Assembly (NCBI GenBank): GCA_000969725.1
Contig: JXSR01S043227.1
From: Ophiothrix spiculata
Taxonomy: Eukaryota; Echinodermata; Ophiuroidea; Amphilepidida; Ophiotrichidae
Reading direction: 5' to 3' (one strand)
Length of the DNA: 21,044 nt
The position numbers and the translations under genes were made by a program. The notes below the pieces were generated by a model, which ran no database searches, was not told where the DNA came from, and saw only the letters and a list, made by a program, of their open reading frames with translations. The stretch's first letter is position 1, and the number at the start of each line of letters is the position of its first letter. Shown one piece after another: positions 1 through 9,039 of this stretch.

Positions 1-292
1 ATTCAATATTATAACCAGGAAGATGGAAATACTCAACAGGTTTGTCTTTTAGATGAGTTTCAGACAAGCCAATAATTGTAAATTCGTGATCAAAAATTTC
101 TAGACATTCCTTCAATTTTTCAAAATTTTTATTAATACTGCGCATATTTACATTCAAAAAAGATAAGTCTTCGGAATTTACGCTGCTTTTGAATTGATCC
201 GGTAGAATATATGAGCATTTTATATTCGTTTCATGTATTTCTTCTGAATCATTTTGTAGAGTATTTTCATACCTCACTGGATTGAAACACAT
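1..292 (-). pseudogene. ORF2 endonuclease domain, N-terminal part (partial, frame-broken)
   Basis: Reading leftward from the ATG at 292 gives 97 codons open to the window edge. Residues 46-56 read LNVNMRSINKN, matching the first strand and catalytic Asn (N47) of APE-type LINE endonucleases. Residues 73-81 read IIGLSETHL, where E78 corresponds to the metal-binding Glu (QETH in L1, TETW or SETH in CR1/Jockey). LPGYNI at 91-96 is the usual next strand. The domain nicks target DNA for target-primed reverse transcription. The frame is offset by one base from the Cys-rich frame at 267-509, and the two overlap at 267-292. The full-length protein therefore needs a +1 shift here, either an inactivating indel or, less likely, programmed frameshifting. 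The frame also stays open upstream of 292, so the start is uncertain. Confidence 0.8.
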
Positions 293-509
293 TTTCGTAT
301 TTATATGGCCTAATCTTTGGATAAGCATGGTTTTCATCATGATCATTACAAGTTTTACATTTATCATACGGAGTACAACAGATTCTTTGATTAACAATTT
401 GTTTTTTGCATTTATATTGAGTACTTTTTAAACATCTTTGACAGAAACTATTAAGGTCACATGATTGATCAGGTTTGGAGCAAAAACAATAATTTATCGA
501 CATGTACAC
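267..509 (-). CDS. Cys-rich N-terminal leader of LINE ORF2
   Basis: An 80-codon frame directly upstream of the endonuclease frame. It carries ten Cys and a His pair: C8, C10, C17, C23, C26, C34, C44-C45, C51, C54, then H57 and H61. The CxxC pairs (C23/C26, C51/C54) and CxxC-x2-H-x3-H at the end suggest zinc binding, perhaps a PHD-like or other finger fused in front of the endonuclease. Many CR1/Jockey-like ORF2 proteins of aquatic invertebrates have such a leader, though I cannot name this one. It probably contacts nucleic acid or ORF1 protein. The frame ends in TGA (267-269) just where the endonuclease frame takes over, so it is likely the real ORF2 start separated by an indel. M1 and M3 are both possible starts. 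Confidence 0.6.
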   Translation of the reverse strand: MYMSINYCFCSKPDQSCDLNSFCQRCLKSTQYKCKKQIVNQRICCTPYDKCKTCNDHDENHAYPKIRPYKYENVFQSSEV

Positions 510-888
510 ACAACACTAAAATATAAATAAATAGAAAAACAAAAGAAAATATTAAAAATTGAATGCAAACTGTGCAAACTAAATATATCCAGGCACTTTT
601 TGGGTCCCCGGAAAACACAAAATCACAAAAAATGCAGCAGAATAAATATTTATAATCCATTTCGGATTTTTTTTTTTTTTTTTAATATTGTTTTGTTTGG
701 TTTGTTTTATCATGATTTTCTAAGATATATACTGGCTGCTAATAATTTCTAATTACTTTTTTTTCAGATATATATGATTAGTCATTTTTGTAGTACATGT
801 AGACAAAATATGTTTTAAGAGCAAAAATATATTGTTCATCTGAGTCTTTATTTTCATTTTTTAGTCTTTTTCATTGATACAAGATTAT
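510..888 (-). other. ORF1-ORF2 spacer with internal poly(A) run
   Basis: About 380 bp separate the ORF1 stop from the ORF2 leader. No supported coding frame is present: the 63-codon frame at 469-660 is low-complexity and overlaps the leader. The plus strand has 17 consecutive T at 667-683, an A17 run on the element's coding strand. This spacer is long for CR1/Jockey-type elements, where the two ORFs usually lie close together or overlap. Confidence 0.5.
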
Positions 889-1782
889 TCAATTGTCTTT
901 GGTCTTTTCTACAAAGTAGTGCCATTCTGCTTCAGTTTCAGATCTAAATTGTAGGTGTACTTTTGTGTTCCTTACCACAATTTTAGTCTTCAGTTTTTCG
1001 TCTTTTCTCAGTTGATATGCTATCGCTGCAAGTCTACCCCTCTCCTGTTTCATTTTCGGTGGAAGATCCTCCAATACCATCAGTTTACAGCCTCTTTTCA
1101 TGTTGCGTGGATTACCAAAGAAATGGCGATCAGCGTTGTAAGCAAATTTTGCGATGACTGGACGAGGCGCGCCGGGTTTGGCATATCTAGAAAGTGGAAG
1201 CCTATGGCATGCTAGGAGAACAATGCCTCTGTCCAAGTGCTCGGTTCTCACTGCATAGTTTTTATGTAGTATGTCGAGTGTGACCTGCTCAGTATCTTCG
1301 TCATTCTTTTCTTCTATTCCATACAACAATAAGTTATTCTTTCTGTCGTGTATTTCCAATAATAGTATTTTATCTTCTAAGTTTTGAACTTTGCTTTCAA
1401 TTTCAGATTTCAGTTTTGGTAGCTTTTCTTTTTCAAGTTCCTGAATTTTGTCAGCGTTGAAGCTTGTAGTTTTTTCAACTTCCACAACGTTAGATTTCAG
1501 TACTTTTAATTCACCTTTCAATTCCTGAATGTCTTTATGGTTTTCATTTAGTTTGGACATAATTTCGTCCTTCATGTCAACCATATCCTTCTTCATTGAA
1601 AGTATCAATTCCTTCAGTTCACTAACAGTGTCGGTACTCACGCTATCAGTATCACCCATAGTTGTATCTGGCTCCGCCGTGCTGTTGATCGATATCCTTT
1701 GTTTGTGATCACTAATAGTAGCGCTATGTAGTGTCGACTGACTTCTAGTTACGGGCATTTGGAGGCTTAAAATCACCCCCAA
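889..1782 (-). CDS. LINE ORF1 protein (coiled coil, RRM-like, C-terminal domain)
   Basis: A complete 297-codon frame. Residues 1-50 are polar and disordered, with TRSQS at 12-16. Residues 53-145 form a long Lys/Glu-rich coiled coil that should trimerise. Residues 149-156 (NNLLLYGI) start an RRM-like fold; VLLACHRLP (188-196) and PRPVIAKF (207-213) supply further strands. Residues 234-280, including LMVLEDLPPKMKQERGRLA, match the usual C-terminal domain of L1-type ORF1 proteins. Such proteins coat LINE RNA, form the cytoplasmic RNP and act as nucleic-acid chaperones for target-primed reverse transcription. I prefer the second Met (residue 9, ATG at 1758), because MPVTRSQ resembles the usual start of these proteins and the eight residues before it look unrelated. 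The frame has no stops or shifts, so this insertion is probably fairly young even though ORF2 is broken. Confidence 0.9.
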   Translation of the reverse strand: MGVILSLQMPVTRSQSTLHSATISDHKQRISINSTAEPDTTMGDTDSVSTDTVSELKELILSMKKDMVDMKDEIMSKLNENHKDIQELKGELKVLKSNVVEVEKTTSFNADKIQELEKEKLPKLKSEIESKVQNLEDKILLLEIHDRKNNLLLYGIEEKNDEDTEQVTLDILHKNYAVRTEHLDRGIVLLACHRLPLSRYAKPGAPRPVIAKFAYNADRHFFGNPRNMKRGCKLMVLEDLPPKMKQERGRLAAIAYQLRKDEKLKTKIVVRNTKVHLQFRSETEAEWHYFVEKTKDN

Positions 1783-1938
1783 ATTACCTCGAAAGTTCTT
1801 AAAAATGTATATAGTAGCTCCTGTATGTTATTATTGTTTCAGAAATCAAATTTTGCTGCCGTATTCCTACATAAAAACAGAAAAATTCACTGGTTTTCCG
1901 GGAGACCCATCAAAGCGTGTGCATCAGTTTATAGCGTC
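1783..1938. other. Sequence upstream of LINE ORF1, possible 5' UTR
   Basis: No gene here. The stretch is adjacent to the ORF1 start and slightly more GC-rich than its surroundings at 1890-1945 (CCGGGAGACCC, GCGTCATCGATC). It could be LINE 5' UTR with an internal promoter, but no boundary or target duplication is visible. Confidence 0.25.
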
Positions 1939-1939
1939 A

Positions 1940-2185
1940 TCGATCATAGTTCACTTTCTTTAGCCTTAAGACCCAATCAAGATAGTTGAAAGGGTTTAAA
2001 TGTGATCTTTGGTCTGAAAGTCATTGGGTAGAGCAAAGACATATAGCAAGAGGCTTTACGTTCTTTAATGCTGAAATAATCACCACTGGAATGCCATCGT
2101 GCCCAACAATGACAAGAATTGTTAGGTTGGACAATGACACACTAGCAAGGTTTGTCCCTGGGGTATTGTCCTAAGTCTTGTAGCC
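1940..2185 (+). mobile_element. Possible tRNA-derived SINE (degenerate)
   Basis: TAGTTCACTTTC at 1947-1958 resembles a pol III A box. GGTTTAAATGT at 1993-2003 resembles a decayed B box (consensus GGTTCRANNCC). Their starts are 46 bp apart, close to the spacing in a tRNA. The following 180 bp, up to about TCCTAAGTCTTG, would be the SINE body. It holds a 62-codon frame (1986-2174) with no recognisable domain. No tail or target duplication was found. This could equally be chance similarity. Confidence 0.25.
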
Positions 2186-2189
2186 AGTA

Positions 2190-2989
2190 TACATCAATCA
2201 TCCCATCACTTCGAAACTTGACGATAACTTGATGATAAGTTTCGACATCTACAGTTCTGGAATGAAAGCTAAACTGGCAAAGTGAAAGCATTCCTAAAAT
2301 GTCACCTTAAGCAAAGCCCAAGGTGGTTGTTAAATAAAGCAAGTGGTATTTATTGAAACTTACACACATTTAAGTAAATATAAAAGATTTAACTTTGAGC
2401 TTAAATGTAAGTAATCTATAGTAACACTGTTAAATGACATAAGTCAGAACAACTGCTTCTTTGTAATGTGAACCAAGCCTGCTTACTGAACCTGATTATT
2501 TGAGCTCTTTTGAATAGTTTCCATTTATAAGAACTAGATTGAAAGTCAAACTTTTGGCTATTTAAATTGGTCAGGTTTTTATTCATAAAATAGATGTTAC
2601 CATATAACCACTATTGGTTTCAGGCCATTTAACTGAAATCTACAGTTGGATATATGTCACCATTCAAAAGCATAAAGGAACATTACTTTTAACAAGGTTA
2701 GTAAAACAGTAATAAATTCCAAGAATACTACAAAATCCAATTTCATGTCCAATAAAGACACCTATTTGCATGAGAAAATTCTCTTACATCGTAATTTCAA
2801 GACAAATGTGTCCCAGCAAAGAACATAAAAGGGACATATTCTAAATAGAGTATAGTGATACTACATTTGGTAAAAGAATACTTTAGAAATATAGATATCG
2901 TATCCACTTCTCTAATTCAACTACTGAATTTTTGATTGTACATCACATTTTGTGTATAAAAGTATATTTTTAAAATCTGTTTTTATCCT
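2190..2989. other. AT-rich unique-looking DNA without recognised features
   Basis: Stops are dense in all frames and no known repeat ends are seen. The only structure noted is a small inverted repeat at 2211-2245 (TCGAAACTT and AAGTTTCGA around a 17-base loop). Confidence 0.5.
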
Positions 2990-3095
2990 TTATGTTTGAA
3001 TATTTATGTATTTATTTTGTTTCTTGATATTGTAAAGCGCTTCGAGGTCTTTCAGTTTGCGCTATATAAGTTTTGTGTTATTATTATTATTATTA
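2990..3095 (+). mobile_element. 3' end of a CR1/L2-like LINE or a SINE sharing its tail
   Basis: The stretch ends with TGTAAAGCGC (3031-3040), an 18-base loop, GCGCTATATAAG (3059-3070) and six TTA units (3078-3095). AGCGC at 3036-3040 pairs with GCGCT at 3059-3063. The combination of 'TGTAAAGCGCTT', 'GCGCTATATAA' and a short 3' microsatellite is, from memory, the hallmark of CR1/L2-clade 3' ends, where the stem-loop is the recognition site for the reverse transcriptase. The 5' boundary is unclear and no coding remnant was recognised, so it is either a heavily truncated LINE or a SINE that borrowed the tail. Confidence 0.6.
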
Positions 3096-3447
3096 AAGGT
3101 GCAATTCATGATTTTCATGTGGCCTCTTTTCTAGCTAAATAAAAAGAAGAGTACAACATAAATATATACTGAAAATTTCACTTGATTCCGACCGTTCGTT
3201 TCTAAGTTACAAACTTTTCAGCATTTTGAAAATCCACATAGACTACTGTGTTGTAATTACTGTCGGGGCCCCGACAATAATTAGAAAATGACACATTTTC
3301 TCACTTTTCTCAAAAATGCAAGCACATATGAGAGAATGGTTTGGGGATCGTAACATATACCACTTGAGGATTCTTATAAGCTAAAAAAATCAAATTTGAT
3401 AGAGGTGACCTTGAGGGTGAAAAGTGAATCATGAATTGCCCCTTTAA
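3093..3447. mobile_element. T2/Kolobok-like MITE with TTAA target duplication
   Basis: The element occupies 3097-3443 (347 bp) between two TTAA copies (3093-3096 and 3444-3447). Its ends are inverted repeats: AGGTGCAATTCATGATT on the left and AGGGGCAATTCATGATT read inward from the right, with one mismatch in 17. Ends of the form TTAAAGGRR with a TTAA duplication are known for the T2 MITEs and Kolobok transposons; piggyBac also uses TTAA but normally starts CCC. No transposase frame is present, so it is non-autonomous. It lies immediately after the (TTA)n LINE tail, and its left TTAA uses the last TTA unit. A palindrome sits at its exact middle (see next entry). Confidence 0.8.
3254..3283. repeat. 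Central palindrome of the MITE
   Basis: TGTCGGGGCCCCGACA at 3261-3276 is a perfect 16-bp palindrome. It is flanked by TAATTA on each side with one mismatched pair, giving a 30-bp near-perfect dyad. Its centre (3268.5) lies within two bases of the MITE's midpoint (3270). GGGGCCCC stands out strongly in this AT-rich setting. Confidence 0.8.
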
Positions 3448-4862
3448 CTATTGAATTTTTCATCATATTAGTGTACCAAATAGAGTTAAAAATAATTTGA
3501 CAATGCTTCAGTCATAGAGTATACTGATTTGCGAATTTTTTGAAGTAAAGATATAGATCAGTTTAAAGGAATTGTCAGTCGGCAAATACTTGAATTAGAC
3601 AAGTACGGTAATTTATATAGAGGGCTGACCACACCATTATGGTTATACCAGGATATAAAACTATTAGTGTTAAACCCATAGTTTGATGATAGGATCCACT
3701 TTTAAACCTGCTTTTGGCATGGACTGTTAAGATTTTAGTTCAGATTGTAGGCATAATCCATTGTATTATATTTGCAGGTTAAATTGCATCAGGTTTTTAT
3801 TTACAAAGCTTGGTTTTTAAATGTTATCTAGAACCTTATAAATGTCACCTATTTATCTTGACATCTTAATAGCCTTGAACTTCTTGAACCTTAAATGACA
3901 TTATATAATCTAACCAGTATCGTAACCTTTTGTTATTTCAAAGAAACCGCCATCCATTCAATGAATACACGTACAGACGGGATAAATTAATTTGGATCAG
4001 TGTAATAATGTTTGCTTCCAATTTGCATAAATTGTCTGCTCCAAGTGCATAATATTCCATAGGTATATTCAAAAGGTGGTTTCTTTGCAAGTCAATTTAA
4101 TCAAGATTTTACCATGGAAGTCATGATGAAATGCAAGATCAATTTTATGGAACAAGTGTTGCAGAGTGCCTTGGAGATGGAATTCCAGGAGCAATTCATG
4201 ATTATAATTTGACTTAAACCTAACATCTTTTTTACCAAGATAAAAAGATGAATACATAATAAATGCGATCGTCCACCACGAACCATAAATCTTGACGTTT
4301 TATGTTTTTCAAAAAGAGACGTTTATTAGAATGTCGATTTCAAAATCAAAAGTGCACAAATCTGATGCATAATTTTTTTTTAAATATGGTAACTTTCTGC
4401 TATATGGTGATGATGTCCTCATTTTTCGCTGTTGCTTACAAGTATAATTAATGACATAAGAAAATTCTTCGAAATTCTATTTTTTAAATATTTTCTTGAA
4501 TATTTTCATCAAGGTGCATCTTTTTAGAAGGGGGTAATTTCTTAGATACAATACAGTCTGTAACACTGGGGAATGAAATTCAGCATTTTTTAATAAAACT
4601 TGGTTTGGCAAATATTAGCAAATGTTATCCTGTAACTTCAAGACCTTCACTTAATATTAAAGCCGCTTGTTTTCTCAGAAACCTATAGATAGATGCTAAT
4701 CATATTTCACACTGGAGTCTCATTAACTTAGCACTTTTAATTGCTACCATTCTTAATGAATACCAGCCTATATAAAGATCAGGGACAATTTAAAAACTCA
4801 TCTTACATAATAAAAAAAAAAAATTATATTCCTTTTACTTCACATTGGTATCATTATCTATA
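3448..4862. other. AT-rich DNA without recognised features
   Basis: No gene, transposon end or RNA gene could be supported. The short frames at 4069-4286 on the minus strand overlap each other and have no domain signal. Confidence 0.5.
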
Positions 4863-4880
4863 AATGACCATATGGTCATT
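4863..4880. repeat. 18-bp perfect palindrome
   Basis: AATGACCATATGGTCATT is identical to its reverse complement. It lies 75-90 bp before the foldback element and has no assigned function; a dimeric-protein site or chance are both possible. Confidence 0.6.
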
Positions 4881-4953
4881 GTTAAGCTTGTGTGGTTTAG
4901 TGGAACGATGGCGCAAGGTTCCAAATTAATTGATGACCAATTGGTTAAGGAGG

Positions 4954-5349
4954 AGATACTGTGTGATCCCATCATGCATTGCTTCCTATGGAATAGACCA
5001 GTTTCATATGTCCCATAATGCATCAAATTTTTTGAAAGTACCGCAAATACAGGCATTTCTGCGCAAACGATCATATCACTACGTTTTGCTCATGACGTCA
5101 TTTGCGAAGAGGGTAATAATATGGTCAACTGAGCATTTACGGTACTTTCAAGATGCATTATGGGACATACAAAACTGGTCTATTGTTTATATCTATATGC
5201 GACAAAATTTGAATAATGATAAAATAGCCCCAGTGCAAAATTACAAGTAACTTGAATTTAGGTTCATTAGATCATCATCCATGATCCACATCAATTATCA
5301 TGCAAGTAATTCCATATGAAGCAAGGCATGATGGGAGCACACAATATCT
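4954..5349. mobile_element. Foldback (long inverted repeat) element
   Basis: The left arm (4954-5051) pairs with two blocks on the right. Inner block: 4992-5051 matches the reverse complement of 5132-5185, sharing GTCCCATAATGCATC and TTGAAAGTACCG, with a 6-7 base gap. Outer block: 4961-4991 matches the reverse complement of 5312-5342 (28 of 31 by eye, TCCCATCATGC shared), with weaker pairing out to 4954 and 5349. On the left the two blocks are contiguous; on the right about 125 bp (5186-5310) separates them, most simply a later insertion. The loop is 5052-5131. The left arm also holds two related motifs, CCCATCATGCAT (4968-4979) and CCCATAATGCAT (5012-5023). The 106-codon plus frame at 4930-5250 is a by-product of the repeat. 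No target duplication was found. Confidence 0.7.
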
Positions 5350-5355
5350 TGTTTG

Positions 5356-5830
5356 AGTCGGTTATGTCTTTGACATAAAAGAGACTAATTGGGTATCTAT
5401 CTTTAGTGTATTTTTCAACATCATGAAGCTGAAAATGTATCGAAAATTACACTACAGAAAAAAGATATATTTTGTTTTTTCATATCACTTTAATAAGACC
5501 TATGGACCAGTCGGTGATGTCTTTGACATAAAAAGACTAATTAGGTTATTTATCTTTAGTGTGATTTTAAACATACTAAAGCTGTTTCATAAAAAGACCT
5601 ATGGGCCAGTCGGTGATGTCTTTGACATAAAAAGACTAATTAGGTCATTTATCTTCGGTGTGATTTTAAACATACTAAAGTTGTTTCGTAAAAAGACCGA
5701 TGGGCCAGTCGGTGCATGATGTCTTTGACATAAAAGGACTATTTAGGTCATTAATCTTCAGTGTGATTTTAAACATACTAAAGCCAAAATTAGAGAAAAT
5801 TATACCGTAGAAAAAACATGACTAATTCAG
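5356..5830 (+). repeat. 99-bp tandem array (minisatellite), about three full units plus a diverged one
   Basis: CCAGTCGG recurs at 5507, 5606 and 5705, an exact 99-bp period. Units share CAGTCGGTGATG, TTTGACATAAAAAGACTAAT and ATTTTAAACATACTAAAG. A more diverged unit starts at 5356 and is about 153 bp long because it carries extra sequence (GAAAATTACACTACAGAAAA) that reappears after the last unit (GAAAATTATACCGTAGAAAA, about 5794). The ancestral unit may therefore have been longer. Each unit contains the hairpin GTCTTT-gacataa-AAAGAC. As 99 is a multiple of three, a 98-codon plus frame (5423-5719) stays open across the units. The array starts within ten bases of the foldback element. Confidence 0.85.
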
Positions 5831-6145
5831 CTTGATGACATCGATTATAATCTGAGTCCCATCAACCTGCTTCCGAACCCTATAATCACCTCGATCCACC
5901 TCACTTCAAAAGCCTCAACCCTTTGCGGTATAAGTAATAAATACCGACAAATGGATAATATTTCATGCGGAGCGTGACCAGACCTTTTGAGGCACCCGAT
6001 ACTGGCTTTATGTCTTGTGTGCATGTCCAAAACACCGCTTATGGCATGACTCTTCGGAGCTTTGATAATGTCCATGGTGTTCTTATCAGCTTTTAATTTT
6101 GCAGTCAATCGAATCCATGTGAAAAAGTGACCATTGGGTATGAGA
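5831..6145. other. GC-elevated block of unknown origin
   Basis: This block is visibly less AT-rich than its neighbours and holds most of a 114-codon minus frame (5845-6189). The frame's first residues come from the dispersed repeat at 6146-6280, which argues against a real gene start. The rest, including HTRHKASIGCLKRSGHA, matches no family I recognise. It could be an eroded transposon or gene fragment. Confidence 0.3.
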
Positions 6146-6280
6146 CATATGTGACCCGTAATATCGAAAGGTACTAAGGGTCCCAACATGAAAATTTATT
6201 TCTTGGTCTCATCTGAAAGATTATATTTTAAGCTTTAAAATGACACCTTTTGGTTATTGGATGTTCGATTGAAAAGTGAC
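6146..6280 (+). repeat. Dispersed repeat, copy A
   Basis: It begins CATATGTGACCCGTAATATC and continues through AAGGGTCC, TATTTTAAGCTTTAAAAT, GACACCTT and TTATTGGATG. The same order of motifs is found on the opposite strand at 12824-12960 with small indels and clearly high similarity throughout. Copy A may extend to about 6430, where GGGGCCGAACCATAAAATTG weakly resembles the other end of copy B, but that part is too diverged to be sure. Confidence 0.75.
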
Positions 6281-8140
6281 ATCCAAATTGGTAAAAGGCA
6301 TCGGGCTGATTCAGAAATCTTGAGATATATATTGTAGAGTCTGCAATGTAGATGGTATGAGGACATTAACAATATTATTTTGTGTGTTGATTGGAAGTCT
6401 TAGGGGCCGAACCATAAAATTGCTTGAAGAAACAAGTATTTCTTATTCCAATGTATTTTACAGATAGCTAAAGAGAAAGATGAAAATAAGGACCGGCAAA
6501 CAAGTTTTATGAGACACATTTATTTAATGCCAAATATTTGATGTCTTTCATCACTAAATTTCTATGGACATTTGTTGCACAAAACATTTGCCATTTCCAT
6601 GAAGTAAGCTCTAATATGGTTGACTCATATTCTGAATAATTGAGTTAACATGTTGCATACTATAACCTATAAAGTCAAAACGTTCATGCACAATTTTCCT
6701 AATGAGGTTTTGCTCTAGATACATCATCTTAAATCAAATCAAAATCACTCATGGATGACACTGATGCAATAAAGACACCAAATACATGGACTAAAACTTG
6801 AATGGTATTCCAATCAGTTGAAATATTATGCATACAACTACAAATCCATCACCTAGAAACTACAAAATTATTGCTAATCTTTAGATATGAAAGAATCGGA
6901 TACTCTATAAAAACACATGGTGATACAATCAGGGATAACTCCCCCTTACCCTTTCAGATAAAGATGAAAACACACTATGCAGTAATAAAAACATATCAAA
7001 TACAAAATATATGAGGCGTGCTCTGGTGATATGAGCGGAAAGTCATGATTTTCAAAAATTAAAAACATATTTTAAGTTTCTATAATCTCAGCTTTTGAAC
7101 GATATATAATATGTCACATTTTCTTTTTCTTTTTCGTTTTATTATTCTTCATTTAGAGATCGAAATCAAAAGCAGTTCACTGAATTTATTGCAATAAAAA
7201 TTAGCTGCATATCAATTTAAAAGATACTGATTACTACAGTGTGTAATAGCAAAATGCTATCAATTAACTGTGAATAATTGCACTTCCTGGTAAAGTTGAC
7301 TTTGAAATATAGGTAAATACTTATGCATGAATGTGTTTTATGTCAAAAAATGAAATTTGACTTTTTCCACCCTGTTTTAACTGAACCATTTAACATTTAT
7401 CAGTTCAAAGGCAGTCAAAGGATTATGGATATCAAAGAATTGTTTTTGGGAAGATAATCTGCTTAAGAGTTGTTGTCATCCGTAATGAGGATATGTTTTT
7501 CGTTTTTAAAAAGATTGTTTTCTCAATTGAATAATTCAGATAGCACTAACCATATTTCCTGCAAAGCAGGGTACTGCAAATATTTAAAAAGAATGCAGTA
7601 CGAAAAGATAATCTTTGACAAAAAGATATGGATATGTAAAAGTACTTGGAATTACCAGTAAACCAGGCTCATTTTTTTTAGGGAGGGGATTTCTCTGGGG
7701 CATCCGTATAGATTAAATCGAACAGGTTAATTTGATGCTACCAGGTCACAACAGAGGGCACTTTTCGAAAAACGTACAGCTCTTCGTACCTATATAAAAT
7801 ATAGCGATCGAATAGCATATAGCGAATACCGTATACTTCTATGTGATCGCAGTCTAAGAAATTCTCTTTACAGGTTAAGTCTTACAATTATATTTAACTT
7901 GGAAGGTCATGTCATAATTTTGTATGGTTCGTTAGCTGATACGTGTTGAGTACATCAATTTGTAATTGATCTCACAAACATAATACGCGTGCATTCATAT
8001 TAGGTGATAATTAATCCACATAAAACTTTATTACCATTATGCATTTATAATTACTCATCTGATATTTCCACCAGCTAAGACAATATCCGTTAGTCAGTCA
8101 ATATTCCACAGGTCCCTGATGGTCACTGGTCATCTCATTA
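6281..8140. other. AT-rich DNA without recognised features
   Basis: Frames at 6802-7014 and 7470-7661 are short, AT-driven and without domain signal. No transposon ends or RNA genes could be supported. GGGAGGGGATTTCTCTGGGG at 7681-7700 is a local G-rich patch of unknown meaning. Confidence 0.45.
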
Positions 8141-8182
8141 TGGCCATACCTTCGGCCATTTTGGCCATACCTACGGCCATTG
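8141..8182 (+). repeat. 21-bp tandem duplication
   Basis: TGGCCATACCTTCGGCCATT and TGGCCATACCTACGGCCATT follow one another with a 21-bp period and one substitution. Each unit also folds on itself (GGCC pairs with GGCC through ATGGCC/GGCCAT). Confidence 0.75.
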
Positions 8183-8814
8183 GCAAGTCATTTTTTACAA
8201 ATTAACTGGAATACTTGACTTGATTGGCTCGATAATTGCTTGTACGTCCAAATGGTCAATGAACGATTTAGAATTCATTTTTTACATTGCTGTAATCATT
8301 TATTCATGTCTTATCGGTCAATACTTGTTTATGTTGGAAATGAGTCACTCAAGACGGTCATACAATGAATATTTCTCTGTCCGTATCTTGTTTTTGTTAT
8401 GAGTAACATAATTATAGGCAGATTCTTGGACACACACACTTTCATTAACACATGGTAACAAAGTCAGTAATAAAGATGAGAAGATTAACATTTCATTTAA
8501 ACCATAGTTGTCAGAGGTTGTCCACCTAATATTGGACATAGTATTGTAAAATATTAACAATTTCACTACTAACTGATTATTTTGTGTTTTTCTTTGTGGC
8601 TATATTATTTTGGCTATTTGAAAGAGAAAACGTGAGTTTCGGTCATTCCTAAAATATTAGTAATTGGGTCTGGTCAAACCACCTTGAAAGAATGCAATCT
8701 GACCATAGATACGCAATTGCAATTATAATGTTACAATTGCTATACCAGTATTTGGAATTATTCCAACCTTGTGACGATGAAAATTCCATAAATGTAACAG
8801 ATTGGCGTTTCATG

Positions 8815-9035
8815 GAGATCAAATCCTTTGGATAAAATATGGTAATATTCATGGAGATAAATACATACAAAAATGTTTTAACTATGTACAAAAATGTTTT
8901 ATTAATGTTGGCATCGCATTAATCCGGGGAAAAAGAGATCAAATCTCGAGGGAAAATATGGAAATATGGAATTGTGTTGTCTGATAATATGGAGATAAAC
9001 TACATAGAAAATGTTTTATTAATGTTGGCATGCAT
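8815..9035 (+). repeat. Two-copy tandem duplication, period about 117-120 bp
   Basis: GAGATCAAATC occurs at 8815 and 8935. ATGTTTTATTAATGTTGGCA occurs at 8894 and 9011. AAAATATGG and ATGGAGATAAA also recur in the same order. Indels make the period vary from 117 to 120 bp. Within the first unit ACAAAAATGTTTTA is itself doubled (8869-8883 and 8888-8901). Confidence 0.7.
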
Positions 9036-9039
9036 AAAT

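Larger units (their letters stand above)
1..1782 (-). mobile_element. Non-LTR retrotransposon (LINE), 5' part, truncated by window edge
   Basis: Two coding blocks lie in the order ORF1 then ORF2 on the minus strand. ORF1 is a coiled-coil/RRM nucleic-acid-binding protein. ORF2 begins with a Cys-rich leader and an apurinic-endonuclease-type domain; reverse transcriptase would follow beyond position 1. This is the standard layout of autonomous LINEs of the CR1/Jockey/L1 assemblage. The ORF1 style and the LNVNMRSINKN endonuclease start look closest to the CR1/Jockey-related elements of aquatic invertebrates, but the clade cannot be fixed without reverse transcriptase. The 5' end is not marked: the element may continue as 5' UTR past 1782, possibly to about 1940. 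No target-site duplication can be seen because the 3' end lies outside the window. The frame break in ORF2 suggests a non-autonomous copy. Confidence 0.85.

Noticed and set aside
4835..5250. Open frames on both strands (79 and 106 codons)
   Set aside because: They lie across the arms and loop of the foldback element; the inverted repeat explains the open stretches and no domain is visible.
5845..6189. 114-codon minus frame as a gene
   Set aside because: Its start lies in a non-coding dispersed repeat found again at 12.9 kb, and no family is recognised; kept only as a GC-elevated block.
7795..7830. ATATAGCGATC motifs shared with the 20.5-kb MITE
   Set aside because: Only an 11-base match without inverted ends; too short to call a second copy.
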